Below, in pieces: positions 10,020-19,740 of a stretch of DNA of 64,000 bases. Source of the stretch: Piliocolobus tephrosceles. Lineage: Eukaryota > Chordata > Mammalia > Primates > Cercopithecidae. The position numbers and the translations under genes were made by a program. Within the stretch, counting starts at the first letter, position 1, and the number at the start of each line of letters is the position of its first letter. The DNA lies in NCBI RefSeq assembly GCF_002776525.5, contig NC_045434.1, forward strand, positions 191,582,922 through 191,646,921, written 5' to 3'. The notes beneath the pieces were generated by a model. That model was not told where the DNA came from. It searched no databases and worked only from the letters and a program-made list of their open reading frames with translations.

Positions 10020-10628
10020 AGACGCAGCAGCTTTGGAAAACAGGTGAGCATTTCCTAAAAATGTTCAACATAGAGTTACCACGTGACCCAGTAATTCAAC
10101 TCCTAAGAATATACTGAAGAGAATTGAAGACATATGTCCATACAAAAACTTGTGTGCAAATGTTTATAAATGTAGTGTTCATGATAACATCTAAAAAACA
10201 ACTGGAAAAAAGGCCAGGCGCAGTGGCTCATGCCTGTAATCCCGGCACTTTGGGAGGCCGAGGTGGGCGGATCACCTGAGGTTACAAGTTTGAGACCAGC
10301 CTGGCCAACATGGAGAAACCCTATCTCTACTAAAAATACAAAATTAGCTGGGTGTGGTGGTGCATGCCTATAATCCCAGCTACTCAGGAGGCTGAGGCAG
10401 GAGAATCACTTGAACCCATGAGGCAGAGGTTGTGGTGAGTCAAGATCGAGCCATTACACTCCAGCCTGGGCAACAAGAGTGAAACTCTGTCTCAAAAAAA
10501 AAAAAAAAATTATTCTGAACTTGATTGTGGTGATGGTTGCACAACTCCAAGTATACCAAAAACCAATGAATTGTACACTTTAGATATGTGAATTATATGA
10601 ATGTGCGTTATAGCTCAATACATCTGTG
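10020..10628 (+). mobile_element. L1M 3' end, split by AluS
   Basis: The L1 ORF2 end and 3' UTR are visible on both sides of the Alu at 10212-10509: 'gacccagtaattcaactcct' before it and 'gattgtggtgatggttgcac' after it. It runs into a purine tract that probably derives from its poly(A) tail. Confidence 0.85.
10212..10509 (+). mobile_element. AluS nested in L1M
   Basis: Complete plus-strand Alu inserted in an A-rich stretch of the L1 3' region. Confidence 0.94.
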
Positions 10629-10720
10629 AAAGAAAGAACAAGCAGAAGGAAGAAATGGAAGGAAGGAGGGAAGAGAGGGAGGAAGGGAAGGAAAGGAAAG
10701 AAAGAAAGGAAAGGAAGAGT
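10629..10720 (+). repeat. Purine-rich (GGAA/GAAA) tract
   Basis: All-purine tract apart from a few bases, placed where the L1 poly(A) tail should be. Confidence 0.85.
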
Positions 10721-10768
10721 GTCTAGTTTAAAAGTCCAATTTATTCCCCCCAACCCCCTACACCCCCA

Positions 10769-11046
10769 GAAGGAGGCTTCCTCTGTCACCCAGGCTGGAG
10801 TTGAGTGGCATGATCTCGGCTCACTAAAACCTCTGCCTCCCGAGTTCAAGCAGTTCTCCTGCCTCAGCCTCCCGAGTAGCTGGTATTACAGGCACCTGCC
10901 ACCAAACCTGGCTAATTTTTGTATTTTTAGTAGAGACGAGGTTTCACCGTGTTGGCCACCCTGGTCTCTAATTCCTGACATCATGATCTGCCTGTCCCTG
11001 CCTCCCAAAGTGCTGGGATTATAGGCATGAGCCACCGCACCCGCCC
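10769..11046 (-). mobile_element. AluS
   Basis: Minus-strand Alu with an eroded head. It shares 'accaaacctggctaat' and 'catgatctgcctg' with the next element. Confidence 0.92.
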
Positions 11047-11051
11047 CCCAC

Positions 11052-11342
11052 CTTTTTTTTTTTTTTTTTTTGAGACGGGGTTTTGCTCTGTCGCCTAGGC
11101 TAGAGTGCAGTGGTGTGATCTCAGCTCACTGAAACCTCGGTTCAAGCAATTCTCCTGCCTCAGCCTCCTGAGTAGCTGGGATTACAGGCACCCGCCACCA
11201 AACCTGGCTAATTTTTGTATTTTTAGTAGAGACAGGGTTTCACCATCTTGGCCAGGCTGGTCTCAAACTCCTGACCTCATGATCTGCCTGCCTCAGACTC
11301 CCAAAGTGCTGGGATTACAGGCGTGAGCCACCATGCCCAGCC
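11052..11342 (-). mobile_element. AluS
   Basis: Minus-strand element lacking about ten bases of the 'ccgcctcccg' block. It shares non-consensus bases with its left neighbour. Confidence 0.93.
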
Positions 11343-11348
11343 CAGACC

Positions 11349-11951
11349 CCCCCTTTTTTTTGACACATAACCTAACTCTGTTGCCCAAAGTGGAGTACAG
11401 TGGTATACTCATGGCTCACTATAGCCTTGACCTCCTGGGCTCAAGTGATCCTCCCACCTCAGCTTCCCAAGTAACTGGGATTACAGGTGTGCACCACCAC
11501 ATCCACTATTTTTTTTTTTTTTTTTTTTTTATTCAGATGGAGTTTCACTCTTGTTGCCCAGGCTGGAGTGCAATGGCACAATCTCAGCTCACCTCAACCT
11601 CTGCCTCCTGGGTTCCAACGATTCTCCTGCCTCAGCCTCCCGAGTAGCTGGGATTACAGGCATGCATCACCACGCCTGGCTAATTTTGTATTTTTAGTAG
11701 AGATGGGGTTTCTCCTTGTTGGTCAGGCTGGTCTCAAACTCCCGACCTCAGGTGATTCGCCCGCCTCGGCCTCCCAAAGTGCTGGGGTTACAGGAATAAG
11801 CTACCACGCCCAGCCCACATCCACTAATATTTTTAACTTTTTGCAGAGAAAATTAAAAATACTATGTTGCCCAGGTTGATCTTGAATTCATGGGATGAAG
11901 TGATTCTCCTGCTTTGGCCTCTCATCGTGCTGGGATTACAGGTGTAAGCCT
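11349..11951 (-). mobile_element. AluJ split by AluS
   Basis: Pieces 11349-11508 and 11827-11951 belong to one old minus-strand Alu. The break carries the TSD 'cacatccacta'. Confidence 0.9.
11509..11815 (-). mobile_element. AluS nested in AluJ
   Basis: Complete minus-strand Alu with a long T-run. The 11-bp TSD 'cacatccacta' lies at 11498-11508 and 11816-11826. Confidence 0.95.
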
Positions 11952-11978
11952 GATTGAAAATCCAATTTCAAACTTGAT

Positions 11979-12256
11979 TTTTTTTTTTTTTTTTTTTGAG
12001 ACAGTCTCGCTCTGTTGCCCAGGCTAGAGTGCAATGGCGTGATCTCGGTTCACTGCAACCTCTGTCTCCCAGGTTCAAGTGATTCTCCTGCCTCAGCCTC
12101 CTGAGTAGCTGGGATCACAGGCAGCCGCCACCACGCATTTTTGTATTTTTAGTAGAGATGGCTTTCACCACCGTGGTCAGGCTGGTCTTGAATTCCTGAC
12201 CTCAGGTAATCTGCTCGCCTCAGCCTCCAAAAATTCTGGGATTATGAATGTAAAGC
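11979..12256 (-). mobile_element. AluS
   Basis: Minus-strand element with a decayed left-arm 5' end ('gggattatgaatgtaaagc'). Confidence 0.9.
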
Positions 12257-12388
12257 ACTGTAGAAAAATTTTGCTCATGAAAAATGCTCAAAGTTGAAAC
12301 AGGTTTAGGAGAAATGAGAAGAAAAATGGAAAAAAAAAAAGATACATGCAGATGAAAATAGAGGTTGGTGAAAAATGAAAATAGAGTC

Positions 12389-13290
12389 TTTTGGCCAGAA
12401 CTGCTGTCTTCCAGTAATTTGCCAAAATGACGAACACAAAGGGAAAGAGGAGAGGCAACCGGTATATGTTCTTTAGGCCTTTTAGAAAACATGGAGTTGT
12501 TCCTGTGGCCACATATATGCAAACCTATAAGAAAGGTGATAGTGTAGACATCAAGAGAATGGGTACTGTTCAAAAAGGAATGCTCCCCAGTGTTACCATG
12601 TCTAAACTTGAAGAGTCTACAATGTTCCTCAGCATGCTGTTGGCATTGTTGTAAACAAACAAGGGCAAGATTCTTGCCAAGAGAATTAATGTGCATATTG
12701 AGCATATTAAGCACTCTAAGAGCTAAGATAGCTTCCTGAAGCAAATGAAGGAAAATGATAGGAAAAAGAAAGAAGCCAGAGAGAAAGGTACCTGGGTCCA
12801 ACTGAAGCACCAGCCTGTTCCACCCGGAGAAACGCACTTTGTGAGAACCAGTGGGAAGGAGCCTGAGCTGCTGGAACCTACTCCCCATGAATTCATGGAA
12901 TAATAGGTGTTAAAAAAAAAAAAAAAAAAAAAACAGGCGTGGTGGGTCACGCCTGTAATCCCAGCACTTTGGGAGGCTGAGGCGGGTGGATCACGAGGTC
13001 AGGAGATCAAGACCATTGTGGCTAACACGGTGAAACCCCGTCTCTACTGAAAGTACAAAAAAATTAGCCAGGTGTGGTGGCGGGTGCCTGTAGTCCCAGC
13101 TACTCGGGAGGCTGAGGCAGGAGAATGGCGTGAACCTGGGAGGCAGAGCTTGCAGTGAGCCGAGATTGTGCCACTGCACTCCAGCCTGGGTGACAGAGTG
13201 AGACTGTCTCAAAAATAAAAAACAAAAAATAAAAAATAAAAATAAAAATAAAAAGACCTCTGAGCTGTTAAAAAGAAAAAAAAAAAAAAA
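12389..13290 (+). pseudogene. RPL21: RPL21 processed pseudogene
   Basis: Retrocopy of ribosomal protein L21 mRNA (60S subunit). The 5' UTR starts near 12389 and the ATG is at 12427; translation opens MTNTKGKRRGNRYMF as in L21. A single-base loss near 12590 shifts the frame and gives a stop at 12652. A further small deletion follows ('aacaagggcaag'), and an in-frame TAA lies in 'agagctaagatag'. The original stop corresponds to 12901. The 3' UTR is interrupted after 'ggtgttaaaa' by an AluY and resumes with 'gacctctgagctgtt' and a poly(A). The flank 'aaatgaaaatagag' abuts both ends. There are no introns and no functional frame. Confidence 0.95.
12933..13249 (+). mobile_element. AluY inside the RPL21 pseudogene
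   Basis: Y-type 'aggtcaggagatcaagacc'. It landed in the internal A-run of the retrocopied 3' UTR, so it is younger than the pseudogene. The tail is (AAAAT)n. Confidence 0.94.
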
Positions 13291-13603
13291 GAAATGAAAA
13301 TAGAGGTTGGTAAATAGTGAGAAATGCTTTATAATAAGCAAATACAATTCAGCTCAAATGTCTGATCCCAGGAGTTTAGAGTTTGCAAGCGTAACTACTT
13401 TGCTGTGAAACAAATCTCATGCAAACACAGGACATGGCATTTGTATATATCGCTTTTGTTTGTTTTCCGTAGTCACCATTTTAAGTATATATTTCTTTAC
13501 ATAGATTGCTTCCCTTTCTTCTTTCAAAGGCACCAAACTGGTAACAAGTTATTTCCAATACAACAGAATGATAAGTACAAAGAGTATACAAAAATTATAT
13601 ACA
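13291..13603. other. Unassigned Alu-free sequence
   Basis: AT-rich. The first bases are the pre-insertion site of the RPL21 retrocopy, a local tandem of 'gaaaatagaggttggt'. Nothing else is recognised. Confidence 0.5.
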
Positions 13604-13779
13604 TATACAAAAATTAGCCAGGTGTGGTGGTGCACGCCTGTAGTCCCAGCTACTCCAGAGGCTGAGACAGGAGAATTGCTTGACTTGGGAGGTGGAGGTT
13701 GCAGTGAGCCAAGATCGCACCACTGCACTCCAGCCTGGGTTACACAGCACGGCTCCGTCAAAAAAAACAAAAAAAAACA
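13604..13779 (+). mobile_element. Alu right arm
   Basis: It starts at 'tacaaaaattagccagg', so the left arm is missing. The tail is A-rich. Confidence 0.88.
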
Positions 13780-13945
13780 TCAGCGTAGGCAAGGTGTGGC
13801 AGGTGCTACAGGGAAGGCGGAGGCACGAGAATTGCTTGAACTTGGGAGGCAGAGGTTGCAGTGAGCAGAGATCACACCACTGCACTCCAGTCTGGGAGAG
13901 TGAGACTCCATCTCAAAATAAATAAATAAATAAATAAATGAAAAA
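13780..13945 (+). mobile_element. Alu right arm, shortened
   Basis: Lacks the left arm and part of the right arm. Ends with an (AAAT)n tail. It lies in tandem with the previous right arm. Confidence 0.82.
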
Positions 13946-14034
13946 ATAAAACATACGAACCAAGGAGAAAAACTTAGCAGATTGCCTAAATCACCAGAGT
14001 CTAATTTTGTTTTCCTATTCCCTACTTCTCTCCT

Positions 14035-14090
14035 TTCCCCCCAGTGTTCTCCTCTTCTTCCTCTTCTCCTTCTTCTTCCTCTTCTTTTTT
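14035..14090. repeat. Pyrimidine tract
   Basis: CTT/CCT-rich run leading into the (TTTTA)n head of the next Alu. Confidence 0.8.
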
Positions 14091-14409
14091 TATTTTATTT
14101 TATTTTATTTTATTTTATTTTATTTTATTTTGAGACGGAGTCTTGCTCTTGTTGCCCAGGCTGGAGTGCAATGGCACGATCTTGGCTCACTGCCTCCGCC
14201 TCCCAGGTTCGAGTGATTCTGCTGCCTCAGCCTCTCAAGTAGCTGGGATTACAAATGCCAGCCACCACACCCGGCTAATTTTTGTATCTTTAGTAGCGAT
14301 GGGGTTTCACCATGTTGGCCAGGCTGGTCTTGAACTTCTGACCTCATAATCTGCCTGCCTCAGCCTCCCAAAGTGCTGGGATTACAGGCGTAAGCCACTG
14401 CTCCTGGCC
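14091..14409 (-). mobile_element. AluS with (TTTTA)n head
   Basis: Minus-strand Alu whose poly(A) tail has become about eight (TTTTA) units. Confidence 0.94.
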
Positions 14410-14436
14410 TTCTTTTTTTTTTTAATCCAGCACAAT

Positions 14437-14753
14437 TTTTTTTTTTTTTTTTTTTTTTGGAGACGGAGTCTTGCTCTGTCGCCCGGGCTGGAGTGCAGTG
14501 ACCGGATCTCAGCTCACTGCAAGCTCCGCCTCCCGGGTTTACATCATTCTGTCATTCTCCTGCCTCAGCCTCCCGAGTAGCCGGGACTACAGGTGCCCGC
14601 CACCTTGCCCAGCTAGTTTTTTGTATTTTTTTTTTAGTAGAGATGGGGTTTCACCGTGTTTGCCAGGATGGTCTCGATCTCCTGACCTCGTGATCCGCTC
14701 GTCTCGGCCTCCCAAAGTGCTGGGATTACCGGTTTGAGCCACCGCGCCCGGCC
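14437..14753 (-). mobile_element. AluY, cercopithecoid (YR-like) type
   Basis: Carries 'accggatctcagctcactgc', 'aagctccgcctcccgggttt' and 'gatccgctcgtctcgg', variants I associate with Old World monkey AluY. 'cattctgtcattctcc' shows a small tandem duplication. Confidence 0.88.
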
Positions 14754-14760
14754 CTAAGGT

Positions 14761-15063
14761 TTTTTTTTTTTTTTTTTTTGAGACAGGGTGTTGCTCTGTT
14801 GCCCAGGCTGGAGGGCAATGGCATGAGCTCGGCTCACTGCAATCTCCGCCTCCCGGGGTTTAAGCAATTCTCCTGCCTCAGCCTCCTAAGTAGCTGGGAT
14901 TACAGGTGCCCGCCACCACACCTGGTTAATTTTTTGTATATTTAGTAGAGACAGGGTTTCGCCACTTTGGCCAGACTGATCTTGAACTCCGGACCTCAGG
15001 TGATCCACTCCCCTCAGCCTCCCAAAGTGTTGGGATTACAGGCGTGAGCCACTGTGCCTGGCC
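14761..15063 (-). mobile_element. AluS
   Basis: Complete minus-strand element with a 19-T head. Confidence 0.94.
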
Positions 15064-15148
15064 TGGTACAATTTTTTTAAAGCATATAAAGGCGCCACCA
15101 TCTTTGTGTAGCCAAGGCCAGGAGTGTGACTGCTTTGGAATTCTGACT
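15064..15148. repeat. Duplicated unit, copy 1 (non-Alu part)
   Basis: The series 'tacaattttttt', 'ccaccat', 'ggccaggagtg', 'gactgctt' and 'gaattctgactgg' is repeated in order at 17444-17530. I cannot assign it to a known repeat. Confidence 0.75.
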
Positions 15149-15304
15149 GGGGTAAGTGTGATATAATCCTAGCACTTTGGGAGGCTGGGGTGGGAGAATC
15201 GCTTGAGATCAGGAGTTTGAGGCTGCAGTGAGCTATGAACATGTCACTGCACTCCAGCCTCAGCAATAGAGTGAGATTCTGTCTCAAAAAGAAACATAAA
15301 ACAA
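15149..15304 (+). mobile_element. FLAM-like Alu monomer
   Basis: A single monomer ('gaggctgcagtgagctatga') without a right arm. It is the Alu half of the duplicated unit and its partner is at 17531. Confidence 0.85.
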
Positions 15305-15368
15305 AACCAAAAACCTAACCTTTGTTCTGAGAGCCTGCTTCTCTCAGTGTTTGTAGCATACCTCTTCT

Positions 15369-15671
15369 TTTGTTTGTTTGTTTTTTTTTTGAGACAGGGT
15401 CTCACTTTGTTGCCCAGACTGGAGTGCTGTGGTGCTTCCACAGTTCTCCATAGCCTGGACCTCCTGGGTTCAAGTGATCTTCCCATCTCAGCTCCACAAA
15501 TAGCTGGGACCACGGGCACGAGTCACCATGCCTGACTAATTTTTGTATTTTGTGTAGAGATGAGGTTTTGCCATGTTGCCCAGGCTGGTCTTCAACTCCT
15601 GAGCTCAAGCAATCCACCCACCTTGGCTTCCTAAAGTGCTGGGATTACAGGTGTGAGCAACCGCACTCAGC
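15369..15671 (-). mobile_element. AluJ
   Basis: Minus-strand element with J-type 'cctggacctcctgggttc'. TSD 'cctcttct' on both sides. Confidence 0.9.
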
Positions 15672-15896
15672 CTCTTCTATCACACTTAATGGGGAATTAG
15701 AGGTTCATATTCCAGGCCCGGCCTGTCACCTGCACAGAGTCCTCTGTTCCTACCATAGCAGATAGAAGATTGTTCCCACCCCATCTGGTGAATCACACTG
15801 GGAAATTCTTCAGGGTTCTGGCCTTGCATAGCAGTTCCTGTGGCCAAGGCCTGGTAGCCAACAGATGCTCCATAAATGGTGAATAGAAACATACAT
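15672..15896. other. Unassigned, L2/MIR-like end
   Basis: The last part ('gatgctccataaatggtgaa') resembles the 3' end shared by L2 and MIR. The remainder is not recognised. Confidence 0.45.
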
Positions 15897-16198
15897 GGGC
15901 TGGCCGCAGTGGCTTATGCCTGTAATCCCAGCACTTCGGGAGTTTGAGGTGGGTGATCACCTGAGGTCAGGAGTTTGAGACCAGCCTGGCCAACGTGGCA
16001 AAACCCCGTCTCTTCTAAAAATACAAAAAATTATCCAGGCATGGTGGTGGGTCCCTGTAATCCCAGCTACTCAGGACGCTGAGGCAAGAGAATCACTTGA
16101 ACCCGGGATGCAGAGGTTGCAGTGAGCCGAGATCCCACCACTGCACTCCAGCCTGGGCAACAAGAGCAAAACTCTGTCTCAAAAAAAAAAAAGGAGAG
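15897..16198 (+). mobile_element. AluS
   Basis: Flanked by 'agaaacatacatg' (15884-15896 and 16201-16213), the same site used again by the next insertion. Confidence 0.93.
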
Positions 16199-16214
16199 AG
16201 AGAAACATACATGA

Positions 16215-16377
16215 ACAAGCCAGGCTTGGTGGCTCACACCTATAATCTCAGAATTTTGGGAGGCCGAGGCCGGTGAACCACTTGAGGCCAGGAGTTTGAG
16301 AACAGCCTGGCCAACATGGCAAAATCCTCTCTACTAAAAATACAAAAAAAGAAAAAAAAAAAAAAGAGTAAAAAGAG
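16215..16377 (+). mobile_element. Alu left monomer
   Basis: Left arm only, ending in an A-run. Its own right arm is not found beyond the next Alu. Confidence 0.85.
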
Positions 16378-16692
16378 GGGCTGGGTGCAGTGGCTCACGC
16401 CTGTAATCCCAGCAGTTTGGGAGGCCAAGGCAGGCAGATCACCTGAGGTCAAGAGTTCAAGACCAGCCTGGCCAACGTGGTAAAAACTCATCTGTATTAA
16501 AAAAAAAAAAAAAAAAAAAAACTAGTTGGGCAAGGTGGCGGGCACCTGTGATCCCAGCTACTCAGGAGGCTGAGGCAGAAGGATTGTTTGAACCTGGGAG
16601 GCAGAGGTTGTAGTGAGCTGAGATCTTGCCACTGCACTCCAGCCTGGGCGACAGAGTGAGACTCTGTCTCAGAAAAAATAAAAGAAAAGAAA
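16378..16692 (+). mobile_element. AluS
   Basis: Complete plus-strand Alu following the monomer. A third copy of the target ('agaaacatacat') comes after its tail. Confidence 0.93.
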
Positions 16693-16775
16693 GAAACATA
16701 CATAAACCAGTGAACTGAGTGCTCATTACCTGCACTTGGCATTTATATATTATGTCTTCACCTATGTATATTTTT

Positions 16776-17074
16776 ATTTTTTCTTTTTCTTTCTTTTTTT
16801 TTTTCGACGGAGTCTTACTCTGTCGCTGGAGTACAATGGCAGGATCTCACTGCAACCTCTGCCTCCTGGGTTCAAGTGATTCTCCCGCCTCAGCCACCCA
16901 AGTAGCTGGGATTACAGGCACATACCGCCACACCCTGCTAATTTTTGTATTTTTAGTAGAGAAGGGGTTTCACCATGTTGGCCAGGCTGGTCTTGAACTA
17001 CTGACCCCAAGTGATCTGCCTGCCTCGGCCTCTCAAAGTGCTAGGATTATAGGCGTGAGCCACTGCACCTGGCC
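16776..17074 (-). mobile_element. AluS
   Basis: Minus-strand element with a deletion in the terminal right arm. Approximate TSD 'ctatgtatattttt' against 'ctatgcatattttt'. Confidence 0.92.
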
Positions 17075-17205
17075 TATCTATGCATATTTTTCTAATTATA
17101 AAATAATACATGATTACTATATAAAATAGTTATGATTATAGAGGTCTATGAAACATGAGTTTCCCCCACAATCCCGCTTGGCAATAATCACTAAAAGCTA
17201 TTTGG

Positions 17206-17443
17206 TTTTTTTTGTTTTGGTTTTTTTTGAGACAGAGTCTTACTTTGTCGCCCAGGCTGGAGTGCAGCGGCGTGATCTCAGGTCACTGCAACTTCTGCCT
17301 CCCGGGTTCAAGCGATTCTCCTGCCTCAGCTCCCAAGTAGCTGGGATTACAGGTGCCCGCCACCATGCCTGGCTTAAGTTTGTGTTTTTAGCAGAGACAG
17401 AGTTTCACCATGGGATTATAGGAGTGAGCCACCGTGCCTGACC
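17206..17443 (-). mobile_element. Alu with ~80-bp internal deletion
   Basis: The left arm jumps from 'gagtttcaccatg' straight to 'ggattatagg'. Confidence 0.9.
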
Positions 17444-17530
17444 CCAGTACAATTTTTTTTTTTAAGATATAAGGTTTCCACCATGTTTGTGCAGCCAGGA
17501 CCAGGAGTGCGACTGCTTCAGAATTCTGAC
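17444..17530. repeat. Duplicated unit, copy 2 (non-Alu part)
   Basis: Partner of 15064-15148 with the same order of blocks. The following monomer is bracketed by 'agaattctga' at about 17519 and 17688, so the monomer inserted before the unit was copied. Confidence 0.75.
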
Positions 17531-17680
17531 TGGGCCAGGTTTGGTGTAATCCCAGCACTTTGGGAGGCTGGGGTGGGAGGAAAGCTTGAGCCCAGGAGTT
17601 TGAGGCTGCAGTGAGCTATGAACATGCCACTGCACTCCAGTCTGGGTGACACGGTGAGACCCCTTCTATAACAATAGTAA
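17531..17680 (+). mobile_element. FLAM-like Alu monomer
   Basis: Second copy of the monomer at 15149, again ending 'gaacatgccactgcactcca'. Confidence 0.85.
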
Positions 17681-17694
17681 TAATAAAGAATTCT

Positions 17695-17830
17695 GAATAG
17701 ATAAGATAACTGATGACGATGATGACGTCAGAATTGTGTTTACTGAGAGTACTAAGTCCCAGGCTCTGTTCAGAGCACTTTACATGCGTTATCGCCTTTA
17801 ATTAGAAGAGATTCTCTGAGACAGGTAGAG
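17695..17830 (-). mobile_element. MIR
   Basis: 'gtttactgagagtactaag' followed by 'gagcactttacatgcgttat' is the antisense MIR core. Confidence 0.75.
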
Positions 17831-17854
17831 GTAAGTGTGTGCTCCTCATAGGAG

Positions 17855-18345
17855 CAGTACAGCCTAGTGGTGCCTGGTTGCCTGGTCTCAAATTTCAGGT
17901 ATATATGTACGGGATATATGACCTTAGTAACATTTTTTTTCTTTTGAGACAGGGTCTCACTCTCACTGGGGCTAGAGTGCAGTGGCACCATCATGGCTCA
18001 CTGCAGCTTCTACCTCCTGGGCTCAAGTGATCCTCATCCTCCTGTTCAGCCTCCCAAGTGGCTGGGACCACAGGCTTGTGCAACACGCCCAGCTAATTTT
18101 TCTACTTTTTGTAGAAACGGGGGTCTCACTATGTTAAGCTGGTCTTGAACTCCTGGGCTCAAGCAATACTCCAGCCTCAGCCTCCCCAAGTGCTAGGATT
18201 ACAGGCATGAACCACCGTACCTGGCCCAGTAACATTCTTACCCTCTCTGTGCCTTAGGTTTCTCGGTAAAACAAAGATGATAGTAACACCTCCCTCATAG
18301 GGTTGTGGCCCAGATGCAATGAATGAATATGTACCAAGCATGTGA
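17855..18345 (+). mobile_element. MIR split by Alu
   Basis: Sense MIR pieces 17855-17934 and 18227-18345 ('taccctctctgtgccttagg', 'cctccctcatagggttgtgg') are separated by an Alu with TSD 'agtaacatt'. Confidence 0.85.
17935..18226 (-). mobile_element. AluJ nested in MIR
   Basis: Minus-strand Alu with J-type 'gcagcttctacctcctgggc'. TSD 'agtaacatt' at 17926-17934 and 18228-18236. Confidence 0.9.
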
Positions 18346-18942
18346 TGTGCCTGGCATTTTACAGATGAGGACTTGAAAGTGATCCAGCCTAGATTCAAAG
18401 CTGCATTCACTGGCCTGGTTCCCAAGCATGAGCGGTCAGTGCCTGCTCAGTCCTTCCAGGCAGCCGTTTCTAGGGGACAGCCTGTTTCTGGGTCTCTGAG
18501 GCAGTATGGGGAGGTGGAGTTGGGGAAAGTTCACTTCTTAATCCTTCCTGTGTTTCCTCAGCTGTTGAGCACAGCAGTGGCTTTTGGAATTAAACAGTAG
18601 ACAGTCTTAGGAGAACTAGGAGCAAGCCCTCCCCACTCTAAAACACTCAGAATTGCTATGCTGGTTATAAAATGAATTTGTGCAACTCCCTGGGAAGGTC
18701 TCAGGGTCATGTGTTTTGTGGCAGAATCATTTCCTGCTTGGCCTGAGGGAAGAGCTGCTTCTTCCTGCTGAGATTCAGGCCAGTGGAGGCAAGCTTGCTT
18801 GCAGACACCACAGCCCATCCCTGACCCTCCTGCCCCTACGTGGGACTCTGTTGGGGGTGGTCAGGCAGAAAATGAAGGGAAAGGGGGCTCTGTTCACAAA
18901 GTTGCTGTGCAAATCATTTATTTATTTAGTTAGTTTTAAGTT
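18346..18942. other. Mostly unassigned sequence
   Basis: Begins with a bit of antisense MIR ('ttttacagatgagg'). The remaining roughly 500 bp are moderately GC-rich and free of recognised repeats. Short open frames exist on both strands but nothing resembles a known protein. Confidence 0.5.
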
Positions 18943-19187
18943 CTTTTTTTTTGGATACAGGATCTCACTCGCCAGGCAGGAGTGCAGCTGCGCGATCTCA
19001 GCTCACTGCAACCTCCACCTCCAGGTTCAAGTGATTCTCCTGCCTCAGCCTCCCGAGTAGCTGGGATTACAGGCGTGCACCACCACACCCAGCTAATTTT
19101 TGTATTTTTAGTAGAGATGAGGTTTCACCATGTTGGCCAGGCTGGTCTCAAACTCCTATCCTCTCACCTCCACCTCCCAAAGTGCTG
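18943..19187 (-). mobile_element. AluS, 5' end missing
   Basis: Ends at 'caaagtgctg', exactly where the next Alu begins. The remaining 5' bases are absent, suggesting recombination or deletion on insertion. Confidence 0.9.
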
Positions 19188-19480
19188 CCTTTTTTTTTTT
19201 TTTTTTTTTTAAGGCAGAGTTTCACTCTTGTTGCCCAGGCTGGAGTGCAATGGCGTGATCTTGGCTCACCTCCCGGGTTCAAGAGATTCTTCTGCCTCAG
19301 CCTCCCAAGTAGCTGGGATTGCAGGTGCCCGCCCCCATGCCCAGCTAATTTTGTATTTTTAGTAGAGACAGGATTTCTCCATGTTAGTCAGGCTCGTCTT
19401 GAACTCCTAACCTCAGGTGATCCTCCCGCCTCGTCCTCCCAAAGTGCTTAGATTATAGGCGTGAGACATCGCTCCCCGCC
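19188..19480 (-). mobile_element. AluS
   Basis: Minus-strand element with a long T-head, lacking the 'actgcaacctctgcc' block. Confidence 0.93.
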
Positions 19481-19532
19481 TGGAAAAAAGTTTTAAAAGA
19501 TGCTTATAGAAAAATGACAAAAATTATTCCTC

Positions 19533-19737
19533 CTTTTTTTTTTTTTTTTTTTTGAGACAGGGTCTCCCTCTGTCTCCCTGGCTAGAGTGCAGTGGCCTGA
19601 TCTCAGCTCACTGCAGTCTGAACCTCCCAGGCTCAAGCAATTCTCCCACCTCAGCCTCCCAAGTAGAAACACATTTGGGATTACAGGCGCATGCCACCAC
19701 ACCTGGTTAATTTTAGAATTTTTTTTTTTTTTTTTAA
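19533..19737 (-). mobile_element. Alu right arm, truncated
   Basis: Only the right-arm side is present, ending 'taattttagaattttt'. A foreign 'aaacacattt' interrupts 'aagtagctgggatt'. Confidence 0.85.
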
Positions 19738-19740
19738 ACT

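Noticed and set aside
12220..12888. A 222-codon minus-strand open frame
   Set aside because: It is antisense to the RPL21 pseudogene and flanking AT-rich DNA, open by chance.
14437..17680. Short unknown blocks considered as snRNA, Y RNA, 7SK or tRNA genes
   Set aside because: No conserved box elements or foldable RNA sequences of those families were recognised in this stretch.
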